From Corallococcus macrosporus (lineage in GTDB: Bacteria; Myxococcota; Myxococcia; Myxococcales; Myxococcaceae): DNA of 64,000 nt. Under the pieces are notes generated by a model. It ran no database searches. It worked only from the letters and a program-made list of their open reading frames with translations, and had not been told where the DNA came from. The stretch lies in contig NZ_JAFIMU010000007.1 in the NCBI RefSeq assembly GCF_017302985.1, positions 2,495,001-2,559,000 on the forward strand. The letters are read 5' to 3'. This document shows positions 36,473 to 44,868 of this stretch, one piece after another (position 1 is the first letter of the stretch; each line of letters opens with the position of its first letter). A program made the translations under genes and the position numbers.

Positions 36473-37207
36473 TCAGTCTTCGTCCGGCGAGGGTTCTTCC
36501 CCGTCGCCGGACGCGCTGGACAGCTCCAGCTTGCTTCCCGTCCACGTCGCCTGGAGGTTCCTGGCCCGGCGCGCGCGCTTGCGGCTCAGCTCCACGCCCA
36601 CCGCGTCCAGGCCCAGCGCGTTGGCCACCGCGAGCGCGGTGCCGTGGCCGCAGAACGGGTCCACCACCGTGCGCGTGCGCGTCTGCTCCAGGATGAAGCG
36701 GCACGCCACCAGGCACGCGTTGAGCCCCATGCCTCGCGTCCACGTCACCTCGCCGGGATCCGGCAACACGTCCGCCGTGGATTTCCCCGCGTCCGCCTTC
36801 AGCCCCCGGCTGAAACACAGCAGGTGCGAGTACGCCGGCCTCCCGAACGTCACCGTCCCCGGCGTCCGGCGGCACACCACCTTGTGCCAGAGCGTGTCGA
36901 AGCCCTCCGCCTCCGCCGCCTTCGACACCAGGTAGCCCTTGTCCACCCAGGCCCCGTCCTTCTTCACGTCGGACTGGTAGAACACCGCCACCCCGTCCGG
37001 CGGCACCCGCGACAACACCTTCGCCGCCGCCCCCACGAACCAGTCCTTCCACTGGGGCACCGTGAGCGACGGGAACTCGGAGACGTCCGGCAGGGACGCC
37101 ACCACCGAACATCCGTCCAGCACCGGCCGCGCCTCCAGCCACGCGAGCGCGTCCTCGCAGTACACCGTGCGCTTCGCTCCCGCCGTCCCGCTGCGTCCAT
37201 CCGTCAT
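36473..37207 (-). CDS. DNA-methylase-like protein with altered catalytic motif
   Basis: A 244-aa SAM-dependent methyltransferase in which the target-binding motif precedes motif I, as in beta-class DNA methyltransferases. Motif I is clear: DPFCGHGT at 183-190, followed by GVELSRKRARRAR. The usual [DNS]PP[YFW] motif IV is replaced by SLPDVSEF (38-45). It may therefore modify RNA or another substrate, or be inactive. No restriction endonuclease is adjacent. The C-terminal tail is acidic (GDGEEPSPDED). The start at 37207 gives MTDGRS; an in-frame extension to 37261 looks non-coding. Confidence 0.75.
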   Translation of the reverse strand: MTDGRSGTAGAKRTVYCEDALAWLEARPVLDGCSVVASLPDVSEFPSLTVPQWKDWFVGAAAKVLSRVPPDGVAVFYQSDVKKDGAWVDKGYLVSKAAEAEGFDTLWHKVVCRRTPGTVTFGRPAYSHLLCFSRGLKADAGKSTADVLPDPGEVTWTRGMGLNACLVACRFILEQTRTRTVVDPFCGHGTALAVANALGLDAVGVELSRKRARRARNLQATWTGSKLELSSASGDGEEPSPDED

Positions 37208-37408
37208 GACGCCCCCGAGTCTGCCGCAAAGCGCCCACCCGCTCCCACCCCTCATTCCCACCCGGCGCCCCCACCCACCAGGACCGCCCGCCCTTCATCC
37301 CTCCAGACAACCCCCGAGCCTGTGGACGGCGCCGCCCCTGTCATGGCTTGCTACGCTTTCCCCTGAAGCCACGACTTCCAGCTGTTCCCCTCTCGAAGGA
37401 AGACCCCC

Positions 37409-38197
37409 ATGCCCACGACGAACGCGACGGATGGCACACCCCTGCACTACCGGGTTCTGGGGGACGGTCCTCGCGACGTGGTGCTGGTGCATGGGTGGAT
37501 GGTGTCCGGCGCGGTGTGGGACCCGATGCTGGAGAAGCTGGACATGACGGGCCTGCGGCTGCTGGTCCTGGATCACCGGGGCACCGGGCCGTCCGGGCGG
37601 CCGGCGTCGGGGTACTCGCTGGAGCAGTACGCGAAGGACGTGCTGGCGGTGGCGGACCACGCGAAGGCGCAGCGCTTCACGCTGGTGGGCCACAGCATGG
37701 GCGGGCAGATCTGCAAGTGGGTGGCGGCGGAGGCGCCCGCGCGCGTCAGCGGCCTGGTGCTGCTCAACACGGTGCCCGCGTCGGGGCTGCCGCTGCCTCC
37801 GGACGCGGCGGGCCTGTTCCGCACCTCCGCGGGGGACCGCGAGAAGCAGAAGACCATCCTGGGCCTGGCGTGCAAGCAGCTGTCGCCGGAGTCGCTGGAG
37901 GTCCTGCTGAAGGACTCGGGCTCGGTGGGCAAGGACGCCATCGAGCAGTGCTTCGACTCCTGGACGGCGGGCGGCTTCGCGCACCGGCTGTCCGCCATCA
38001 CGGCGCCCACGCTGGTGGTGGCCACGGATGATCCGTTCCTGCCGCCGGTGTTCCTCAAGCAGGCGGTGGTGGGGCTCATCCAGAACGCGCGCCTGACGCA
38101 CCTGCCGGGGCCGGGGCACTACCCCCAGGTGGAGCGTCCGGCGGAGACGGCGGCGCTGCTGTCGGCGTTCCTCGCGGGCAACGCCGCGCAGGCCTGA
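37409..38197 (+). CDS. Alpha/beta-fold hydrolase
   Basis: A 262-aa cytoplasmic hydrolase. The strand-loop LVHGWMVSG forms the oxyanion hole, the nucleophile elbow is GHSMGG (Ser about 95), the acid is in VVATDDPF and the catalytic His in PGPGHYPQVE (about 236). The length and motifs fit the haloperoxidase/esterase branch. The ATG is preceded by GAAGGAAG about 8 nt upstream. A second gene follows after 13 bp with a strong AGGAGG site, so the two are probably co-transcribed. The substrate is unknown. Confidence 0.92.
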   Translation: MPTTNATDGTPLHYRVLGDGPRDVVLVHGWMVSGAVWDPMLEKLDMTGLRLLVLDHRGTGPSGRPASGYSLEQYAKDVLAVADHAKAQRFTLVGHSMGGQICKWVAAEAPARVSGLVLLNTVPASGLPLPPDAAGLFRTSAGDREKQKTILGLACKQLSPESLEVLLKDSGSVGKDAIEQCFDSWTAGGFAHRLSAITAPTLVVATDDPFLPPVFLKQAVVGLIQNARLTHLPGPGHYPQVERPAETAALLSAFLAGNAAQA

Positions 38198-38210
38198 AGG
38201 AGGACGTGAC

Positions 38211-38645
38211 ATGGCCTGGGGTATGTCCTTCGAGCGCGACGCCGAGCACGACGTCGTCACCGCCAGCTTCACCGACTGCATCCTGGTGACGGATGAAGAC
38301 GTGAATCGCTGGGGGCGCGAGGTGGAGGAGCAGTTCGCGAAGTTCAACGGCCGGGTGGACCTGCTCATCAACCTGGACGGGCTCGTCGTCCGTCACACCG
38401 CGGGGCGCACCTTCGGCAAGGTCCGCCGCGAGGTGCTGGAGCGCAACACGCACCGCTCGTACCGCTACGGCGGCGACGAGATGACGCTCACGTTCATCAA
38501 CACCAGCGGCGCCATCCACGGCGCGGCGGTGAACCACTTCCCCACGCGCGAGGCCGCCCTGGCGGCCCTGCTCGCCGAGCGCGAGGCCCTGCGCAAGCGC
38601 GGCTTCACGCCCTTCCTGCCGGGCGTCGTCAACACCAAGCGCTGA
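38211..38645 (+). CDS. Small STAS/SpoIIAA-like protein
   Basis: A 144-aa soluble protein. Its beta-alpha pattern (an N-terminal strand VVTASFTDCILVTDEDV, a long helix, then VDLLINLDGLVV) resembles the SpoIIAA-like/STAS-like fold found in many bacterial hypothetical proteins; I do not recognise a specific family. AGGAGG lies 7 nt before the ATG. It is co-directional with the hydrolase 13 bp upstream and convergent with the molybdopterin oxidoreductase. Confidence 0.72.
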   Translation: MAWGMSFERDAEHDVVTASFTDCILVTDEDVNRWGREVEEQFAKFNGRVDLLINLDGLVVRHTAGRTFGKVRREVLERNTHRSYRYGGDEMTLTFINTSGAIHGAAVNHFPTREAALAALLAEREALRKRGFTPFLPGVVNTKR

Positions 38646-38654
38646 AGGACGGCG

Positions 38655-39350
38655 CTACACGCCGGCGAACCACTCGTAGCCGCGGTCCTCCCAGGTGCCC
38701 CCCGTGGCCTCCGGGAGGAAGCGCACGGTGGTGAGGTACTTCACCATCTTGTAGCCCAGCTTCACGCCCGAATAGAGGCGCAGGGGCGCGCCGTGGCCGG
38801 GGATGAGCGGCGCGCCGTTCATGCCGTACGCGAGCACGGTCTGCGGGTGCAGCGCGCTCGGCGCGTCCCAGGAGGAGTGATAGTCCTGGTCGAACGAGCG
38901 GAACTCCACGAAGCCCGCGCGAGGGTCGGCACCCACGGCCCGCGCCAGGTCGCTGACGCGCACGCCGTGCCATGACGCCACCGCGCTCCAGCCCTCCACG
39001 CAGTGGTGGCGGATCCGGTAGTCGGTCCGGGGCAACTGGCGCAGCTCCTCCAGCGAGAAGGAGCGCGGCCGGGCCACGAGCCCCCCGACCTCCAGGCGCC
39101 AGCCCGCGGGGGCCAGCGGCACGGTGTCGGAGAGGAAGTAGTGGGGGAAGTCGCCGGGCGGGGTGAGCTGGTCGACGGGCTCCTCGGGGGCGAGCCGGGT
39201 GGGGCTGAAGAGGGCGGACTGGGCGCGCTGGTTGAAGCGGTCCATGGCGCCGAGGAAGCCCGCGCGCGGGCGCTGGGAGTCGCAGGCGCTGGTGGCGAGC
39301 GCGGCGGCGCCCAGCAGGACGCGGCGGCGGGTGAGGACGCGCTCAGACAT
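38655..39350 (-). CDS. Molybdopterin-dependent oxidoreductase, sulfite-oxidase/MsrP fold
   Basis: A 231-aa exported enzyme. The N-terminus has a twin-arginine-type start (TRRRVLLGAAALATSAC) in which the final Cys could also be lipidated. The sulfite-oxidase-like molybdopterin domain has its Mo-binding Cys at C117 in RHHCVEGW, and the typical GVKLGYK segment near the C-terminus. MsrP-type enzymes reduce periplasmic methionine sulfoxide using electrons from a membrane cytochrome b. The gene overlaps the cytochrome b gene upstream by 8 nt, fitting that arrangement, though the cytochrome is not an obvious MsrQ. The substrate is inferred only. Confidence 0.88.
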   Translation of the reverse strand: MSERVLTRRRVLLGAAALATSACDSQRPRAGFLGAMDRFNQRAQSALFSPTRLAPEEPVDQLTPPGDFPHYFLSDTVPLAPAGWRLEVGGLVARPRSFSLEELRQLPRTDYRIRHHCVEGWSAVASWHGVRVSDLARAVGADPRAGFVEFRSFDQDYHSSWDAPSALHPQTVLAYGMNGAPLIPGHGAPLRLYSGVKLGYKMVKYLTTVRFLPEATGGTWEDRGYEWFAGV

Positions 39351-40002
39351 CGGGCTTCCTCCCGCCGGTGATCATCTCTCCGAAGGTGCGCGGGTGCAGG
39401 GCGACGAGGACGACGTGGCCCACGGTGAAGAGGGCCAGCAGCGCGAGCATCAGCAGGTGGATGAAGCGCGCGGGGTCGTAGCCGCCGAGGAGGGCCGTGA
39501 GCCCGTGGAGCTGCACGGGCTTGTAGAGGACGAGGCCGGACAGGACGGACAGCGCGCCCATGACGAGGGCCGCCGTGTACGCCAGCCGCTGGAGCCCGTT
39601 GTAGAGGCCCGCCTGCGCGGGCGCGGGGCGCAGCCGCAGGTAGTACGCGAGCGTGGCCACGGCATCGCGGGTGTCACGGCGTGGGAGGAACATGCGGCGG
39701 CGCCACTCGCCGCTGAGCGCGAGGTAGAGCACGTAGACCAGCCCGTTGAGCGCCAGGAACCAGCCGAACGCGAAGTGCCAGCTCCGCGCACCCGCGAGCC
39801 AGTCCCCCAGGCGAAGCCACGACGGCGGCATGGCGTCCTGGAAGGGATAGAGCGCGAACGGCCGGCCGCGAGGCCCCATGCGCGGATACGCGACGAGGAT
39901 CTGCAACCCGCTGGCCGCGAGGATGGCGAGCAGCGGCACGTTGGCCCAGTGGGCGAGCCGGATGGGCCAGGGCTGGGGACGGCGTGGCTCGGGCGTCTGC
40001 AC
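39343..40002 (-). CDS. Cytochrome b561-like membrane subunit
   Basis: A 219-aa integral membrane protein with about four long hydrophobic helices. Histidines suited to b-heme ligation sit in or next to them (RLAHWANVP, SWHFAFGW, FIHLLM and GHVVLVALH). It should pass electrons from the quinone pool to the molybdopterin enzyme encoded by the next gene, with which it overlaps by 8 nt. No ATG is available near the first helix; the GTG at 40002 (VQTPEP) is chosen because the sequence upstream becomes non-coding in character. Confidence 0.82.
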   Translation of the reverse strand: MQTPEPRRPQPWPIRLAHWANVPLLAILAASGLQILVAYPRMGPRGRPFALYPFQDAMPPSWLRLGDWLAGARSWHFAFGWFLALNGLVYVLYLALSGEWRRRMFLPRRDTRDAVATLAYYLRLRPAPAQAGLYNGLQRLAYTAALVMGALSVLSGLVLYKPVQLHGLTALLGGYDPARFIHLLMLALLALFTVGHVVLVALHPRTFGEMITGGRKPDV

Positions 40003-40212
40003 GCGGCGCAGCCCAGCACCGCGATGGGGCCCGGGACCATGCGGCGGGAGGACGGCGCGAACGCTCGGGAGAGGACTTCGCCCACGGGTCGCAGGGGATT
40101 GGCGGGCACTGCACGGCGTGCCGGGCACACATGGCCTCGGGGCCCCGTGGATTGGACGCCTGGGAGTGACCCGGTATCGTTCCTGTTCCCGTCCGCCTTC
40201 CCCGAGGATGCC

Positions 40213-42828
40213 GTGACCCTGAAGCCCGCCAATGCATTGCTCCTCGTGGGGGCGTTGCTGTCGACCCTGTCCGGTTGCGTGGAGGATGAGCCCTTCTTCA
40301 CGGCGCCGTTGGCGGGAGGCGCGCGGGTCGTCGCCGTGCTGCCTCGCTCGTCGGACGCCGTCGTGGTGACGGCCTCGGTGACGCATGCTTCCGGCGCCAC
40401 GGAATCGAAGGCGCTGACGCCTCGAACGGATCCGGATGGCGGCGTCGCGTGGTCCACCGTCGTGAAGCCGGAGTCCCCTGAGGAAGAACTCCAGCTGGCC
40501 GTGGACGCCGTGAACGGCGCGGACGCCGTCGTGGGCACCCTGAGCCTGGACGCCGGCGTGAAGCTGCCGCTGTACGAAGAAGCGCTCGTGGTCGTGGTGC
40601 CGCTGCCCGAGACCGGCCTGCCGGGACTGGCCAACCACGCGCCGCGCATCCGCGAAGTGCGCGCGCCGAGCAGCATCGTGGCGCCGGGCGACACCGTGCG
40701 GTTGAGCGCGCAGGCCAGCGACCTGGAAGGCGATGCGCTCACCTACGCCTGGACCGCTTCCTCCGGGACGCTCGACTGCGTGGACGCGGCCTGTTCGTGG
40801 ACGGCGGCGACTCCGGAGCCTGATGCCGGCGTCGACCTGGAGTTCGCCCATGACGCGTTGATCCGCCTGAGCGTCACGGATGCCCAGGGCGCGGAGTCCT
40901 CGCTCCAGTTCCGCATCGGCGTGGGCACCGCGCGCGCTCCGCCGACGCTGGCCTACACGCGGTTCAACCGCTCGCCCGTGACGTCCGCGGCCGGAGCGCC
41001 CCAGCCGGTGCGCCTCAACGCGCCCTTCCAGGTCCAGGCGACGGTGACGGACGAGGACGGCCCCGGAGACGTGCTGACGTACGCCTGGACCGCGACGTGT
41101 GAGGGCACCTTCCTGGACGCCACCGCCGCCCAGCCCGTCTTCACGCCGACGGCGGCGCCGCCGGAGTGTGGCTGCCAGTTGAAGGGCGCCGTGAAGGACA
41201 GCTCCGGCGGAAGCGCCGAGCAGGTCGTGAACCTGTGCGTGCGGGCGGAAGCGCCGCCCGTCATCGACGACACCTCGCAGTCCGCCCCGTCCGCGCTCGC
41301 GGGTGACCGCGTGACGTTCACCGCGAAGGCCACGGATCCGCGCGGCGAGGCGATGACGTTCGCATGGACGTCGAACGCGGGCGCGCTCGGCACGGCGGTG
41401 GGTGACGGCACGACGAGCTCGGTGGACTGGACGGAGCTCACCTGCCTTCCGGCGGACGTCACGCCCACCGTGGTGCTGCTGGTGACGAACGCCTCGGGCG
41501 CGAGCACGCAGCATTCCTTCACCGTGACGTGGTCGGGCCGGCGCTGTGGCCCGGGAGAGACGCCCTGCGCCATCACCCTGTCACCGGGGCAGGTGACGCT
41601 GCGCGAGGACTGCGTGGTCCAGAGCGCGGTGTTCATCCCGGATGGCCTCACGTTCAACGGTGGCGGGCACACGCTGACCGCGTCCGAGGACGGGGCTGGG
41701 ACGAACTTCAAGGGCGCCGTGCTGCGCAACCGGGGCGCGGTGGCGAACGTGCGCGACGTGACCGTGACGGCACGGAACATTTCGGACGTGTGTGACGGGG
41801 ACACGGACCGGCTGCGCGGCATCCTGCTGGAGGGCGCGAGCGGCACCATCGAGGACACGGTGGTGGAGGGCCTGAATCAGGCCAACAACGCCAGCGGATG
41901 CCAGGAGGGCTTCGCCATCGACGTGCGCAACAGCGCGGCGGGCGCCACGCCGGTGTCGGTGGTCCTCCGGGGCAACCAGTTGACGGGCTACCAGAAGGCG
42001 GGCGTGGTGATGCTGGGGCGCGTGGTGGCGACGGTGGAGGACAACGTCATCGACGGCCTGGGCGTCACCGACCGCATCGCGCGCGTCGGCATCCAGCTGG
42101 CGCATGGGGTGTCCGGGCAGGTGCGGGGCAACCAGGTGAACAACAATGCGTACGCGTTCGAGCGCGACTCCGCCTCCGGCATCATGGTGCTGGGCGGCGC
42201 GTACTACGGCGCGGGGCGCGAGCTGTGCCACGACCTGCTCATCCAGGACAACGTGCTGACGGAGAACGACGTCGGCATCAACCTGCTGCAGGCGGTGGAC
42301 TCGAACTTCACCCCTCCGGCCACGCCGCAGAACATCCAGGTGCTCGGCAACACGCTGAGCAAGGCGGACCTGACGGCCAGCTACCAGGCCGCCATCGCGG
42401 ACAACGGCACCGCGAACCTCCTCAGCCGCAACCGGATCAGCGGTGACGGGTACGACCCGGACGTGTATCCGTCCAACGTGCTCGCCCTGGACGTGGCGAC
42501 GCAGGGCGCGGAGCGTCAGGTGGGCTTCGCCACTCCCGCGCGGACGCTGGACGTGGGGACGTGCTCGGAGGTGCTGGCGGTGCAGGGCTGGGACCTGGCG
42601 GGCAACCTGGCCCCGCTGTCCGTGCCGGAGGTGACGCTGGCCGCGTCGGATCCGGGCGCGACGTTCCACCTGCTGCCGGACTGCTCGGATGCGCCCGTGA
42701 CGGTGGTGAGCCTCAAGAACCCGCAGCGCGAGGGACTCTTCTACGTCAAGGCCGCGACCGCGGGCCCGCTGACCCTCACGGCGACGGGCGACGGCGCGAG
42801 CAAGACCCAGGAGCAGACGGTCCGCTGA
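40213..42828 (+). CDS. Large lipoprotein with Ig-like and parallel beta-helix domains
   Basis: An 871-aa lipoprotein: signal peptide with lipobox LSGC (Cys18). Two or three PKD/cadherin-like Ig modules follow (about 140-440; AQASDLEGDALTYAWTASSG is typical). Residues about 470-760 are a right-handed parallel beta-helix of short repeating turns such as VRDVTVTARN and IEDTVVEG, the pectate-lyase-like solenoid. It is probably a surface protein or polysaccharide-active enzyme; no catalytic residues can be assigned. The GTG at 40213 has GAGG five bases upstream and starts the signal peptide exactly. Cysteines are unusually frequent for this genome, suggesting disulfides. Confidence 0.85.
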   Translation: MTLKPANALLLVGALLSTLSGCVEDEPFFTAPLAGGARVVAVLPRSSDAVVVTASVTHASGATESKALTPRTDPDGGVAWSTVVKPESPEEELQLAVDAVNGADAVVGTLSLDAGVKLPLYEEALVVVVPLPETGLPGLANHAPRIREVRAPSSIVAPGDTVRLSAQASDLEGDALTYAWTASSGTLDCVDAACSWTAATPEPDAGVDLEFAHDALIRLSVTDAQGAESSLQFRIGVGTARAPPTLAYTRFNRSPVTSAAGAPQPVRLNAPFQVQATVTDEDGPGDVLTYAWTATCEGTFLDATAAQPVFTPTAAPPECGCQLKGAVKDSSGGSAEQVVNLCVRAEAPPVIDDTSQSAPSALAGDRVTFTAKATDPRGEAMTFAWTSNAGALGTAVGDGTTSSVDWTELTCLPADVTPTVVLLVTNASGASTQHSFTVTWSGRRCGPGETPCAITLSPGQVTLREDCVVQSAVFIPDGLTFNGGGHTLTASEDGAGTNFKGAVLRNRGAVANVRDVTVTARNISDVCDGDTDRLRGILLEGASGTIEDTVVEGLNQANNASGCQEGFAIDVRNSAAGATPVSVVLRGNQLTGYQKAGVVMLGRVVATVEDNVIDGLGVTDRIARVGIQLAHGVSGQVRGNQVNNNAYAFERDSASGIMVLGGAYYGAGRELCHDLLIQDNVLTENDVGINLLQAVDSNFTPPATPQNIQVLGNTLSKADLTASYQAAIADNGTANLLSRNRISGDGYDPDVYPSNVLALDVATQGAERQVGFATPARTLDVGTCSEVLAVQGWDLAGNLAPLSVPEVTLAASDPGATFHLLPDCSDAPVTVVSLKNPQREGLFYVKAATAGPLTLTATGDGASKTQEQTVR

Positions 42829-42935
42829 TCCGCGCGCGTGCTCCGCGTGCGCGTGCGGTCCCGACCCCCGGTCCGGGCGGACCTATCCGTAGCAGGATGT
42901 TCGCCTCGGCACGCGGGGCGCGGTAGACGGAGCGC

Positions 42936-44846
42936 GTGTACGGACGGGCGGTCATTTCCTGGGTGGGGCTCTGCCTCCTGTTGCTGCTTCCCGCGTGTAC
43001 GCCGCGAGCCGCGAGGCCCGTCGTCGCGCCCGGAGGGCCGGAGGACCTGGCCTCTCAGTTCCTGGACGCGTGGGCTCGCAACGACGTGGCGGCCCAGCGC
43101 AAGGGGCTCCTGGACGCGCCCCCGGACTTCGACGCGCAGCATGCGCGGTGGCGGCAGGACCTGGGCGTCGTGGCCTCCCGCTTCGAGCAGCCCTCGCTCG
43201 AGTCCGATGACGGCGTCACGGCCGTCGTGCGGTTCCGGGGCGTGCACACGCTGCGGGGGCTGGGGGACTGGGAGGTGGAGTCCCGGCTGCGCTTCGAGCG
43301 CAGGAACTCGCGCTGGGGCCTGCGCTGGACGCCGGAGGTGCTCCATCCCGCCGCGCGGCCCGGAGATCGCTTCGGCCGCACCCGGAGCTGGGGCCCTCGC
43401 GGCGCGCTGCTCGACGCGGACGGGGACCCGCTCACCGTGCCCGGCGAGGTCATCCGCATCGGCGTGATGCCGGGCCGGGTGAAGGACCGCGCGGCCGTGG
43501 CCAGCGTGCTCCAGGCGCAGCTCGGGGTGGATCCATCGAGGGTGCTCTCCGCGCTCAACGCCGCGAGCGCGCAGCCGGAGCAGTTCGTCGCGTTCATCGA
43601 CGTGCGCCCGGAGCGCTACCAGCAGGTGCGCGCCGTGCTCGCGCCGGTGCCCGGCATCTTCTTCCGCAAAAAGGCCGCGCGCCTCAGCCCCGCGGAGGGC
43701 TTCGCCGCGCACACCCTGGGACGCGTGGGCGACGCGACGGCGGAGGCGCTCCAGCTCCTGGGCCCGCTCTATCAGGCGGGGGACGTGGTGGGGCTGTCCG
43801 GCCTGGAGCGCGCGCAGGAGCGGGCGCTGGCGGGACGTCCGTCCGGCGAGGTGCGGCTCTCACACCGCTCGGGTGACAGCGAGGTGCTGCACCGCTTCGA
43901 CGGCGAGCCGGGCCGCGACGTGCGCACCACGCTGCGGATGGACGTGCAGGCCGCGGCCGAGGCCGCGCTCATGGACGTCACCTGGCCCGCGGCACTGGTC
44001 GCGGTGGACACGTCGACGGGCGAGGTGCTCGCGGTGGCCAGCCGGCCGCTCGGGGAGGCGCTGCACCGCGCGCTGACGGGACGCTATCCGCCGGGCTCCA
44101 CGTTCAAGATCGTCACGGCGGAGGCGCTGCTCGCGAGCGGCCTGAAGCCGGACTCCCGCGCGGACTGTCCCGTGGAGGTGACCGCGGGCCGCAAGCGCTT
44201 CCGCAACTTCGAGTCCGAGGTGCTGGGCACCACCACGCTGCGGCGCGTGTTCGCGCTGTCGTGCAACACCGCGTTCATCCAACTGGAGGCGAAGCTGGAC
44301 CGGCGCGCGCTGGAGGACGCGGCCCGGCGCTTCGGCTTCGGCGTGGGCTACGACGTGGGCCTGCCCTCGCCGGGCGCCACCTTCCCCGAACCCCGCGACG
44401 ACGCCGAGCACGCGGCGGCGGCCATGGGACAGGGCCGCGTGCTGGCCACGCCGCTGCACATGGCCACCGTCGCCGCGGCGGCGGACTCCGGCGTCTGGCA
44501 CGCGCCGCGCCTGCTGGCGGACGCGCCCCCAGGTCCGGAGGCCCGGCTGAGCCCGGGGACCCCGAAGGCCCTCCGCGAGCTCATGCGCGCGGTGGTGACG
44601 GAGGGCACGGCGAAGTCCGCCGCCAGCCTCTCCGGGCTCATGGGCAAGACGGGCACGGCGGAGTTCGGCACGGCCGTGCCGCCCCAGACCCACGCGTGGT
44701 TCGTCGGGGTGCGCGGCGGCATCGGCTTCGCGGTGTTCGTGGAGGGCGGCGGTGTGGGAGGCCGCGTCGCCGTCCCGCTCGCGGCCCGCTTCCTCCAGGC
44801 GCTGGACGCGCCGGATGCAATCGCCCTGCCGCCGGGGCGTCTGTAG
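42936..44846 (+). CDS. MecA-like penicillin-binding protein, predicted lipoprotein
   Basis: A 636-aa transpeptidase. The N-terminus has a signal with a lipobox-like LLLLPAC (Cys about 21), then an NTF2-like MecA_N domain (about 38-140), a linker/dimerisation region and the transpeptidase domain. Active-site motifs are SxxK at S388-T-F-K391, SxN at S442-C-N444 and KTG at K571-T-G573. The MecA_N plus transpeptidase layout is that of PBP2a and PBP3-type class B enzymes, which crosslink peptidoglycan. The start is GTG at 42936. A beta-lactamase-fold gene follows 22 bp downstream, so the two are probably co-expressed. Confidence 0.9.
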   Translation: MYGRAVISWVGLCLLLLLPACTPRAARPVVAPGGPEDLASQFLDAWARNDVAAQRKGLLDAPPDFDAQHARWRQDLGVVASRFEQPSLESDDGVTAVVRFRGVHTLRGLGDWEVESRLRFERRNSRWGLRWTPEVLHPAARPGDRFGRTRSWGPRGALLDADGDPLTVPGEVIRIGVMPGRVKDRAAVASVLQAQLGVDPSRVLSALNAASAQPEQFVAFIDVRPERYQQVRAVLAPVPGIFFRKKAARLSPAEGFAAHTLGRVGDATAEALQLLGPLYQAGDVVGLSGLERAQERALAGRPSGEVRLSHRSGDSEVLHRFDGEPGRDVRTTLRMDVQAAAEAALMDVTWPAALVAVDTSTGEVLAVASRPLGEALHRALTGRYPPGSTFKIVTAEALLASGLKPDSRADCPVEVTAGRKRFRNFESEVLGTTTLRRVFALSCNTAFIQLEAKLDRRALEDAARRFGFGVGYDVGLPSPGATFPEPRDDAEHAAAAMGQGRVLATPLHMATVAAAADSGVWHAPRLLADAPPGPEARLSPGTPKALRELMRAVVTEGTAKSAASLSGLMGKTGTAEFGTAVPPQTHAWFVGVRGGIGFAVFVEGGGVGGRVAVPLAARFLQALDAPDAIALPPGRL

Positions 44847-44868
44847 GCTCATGGTTGGGAGAGACTGG

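Noticed and set aside
39163-40212. In-frame upstream extension of the beta-helix lipoprotein
   Set aside because: It runs antisense through the oxidoreductase and cytochrome b genes; the signal peptide and RBS place the start at 40213.
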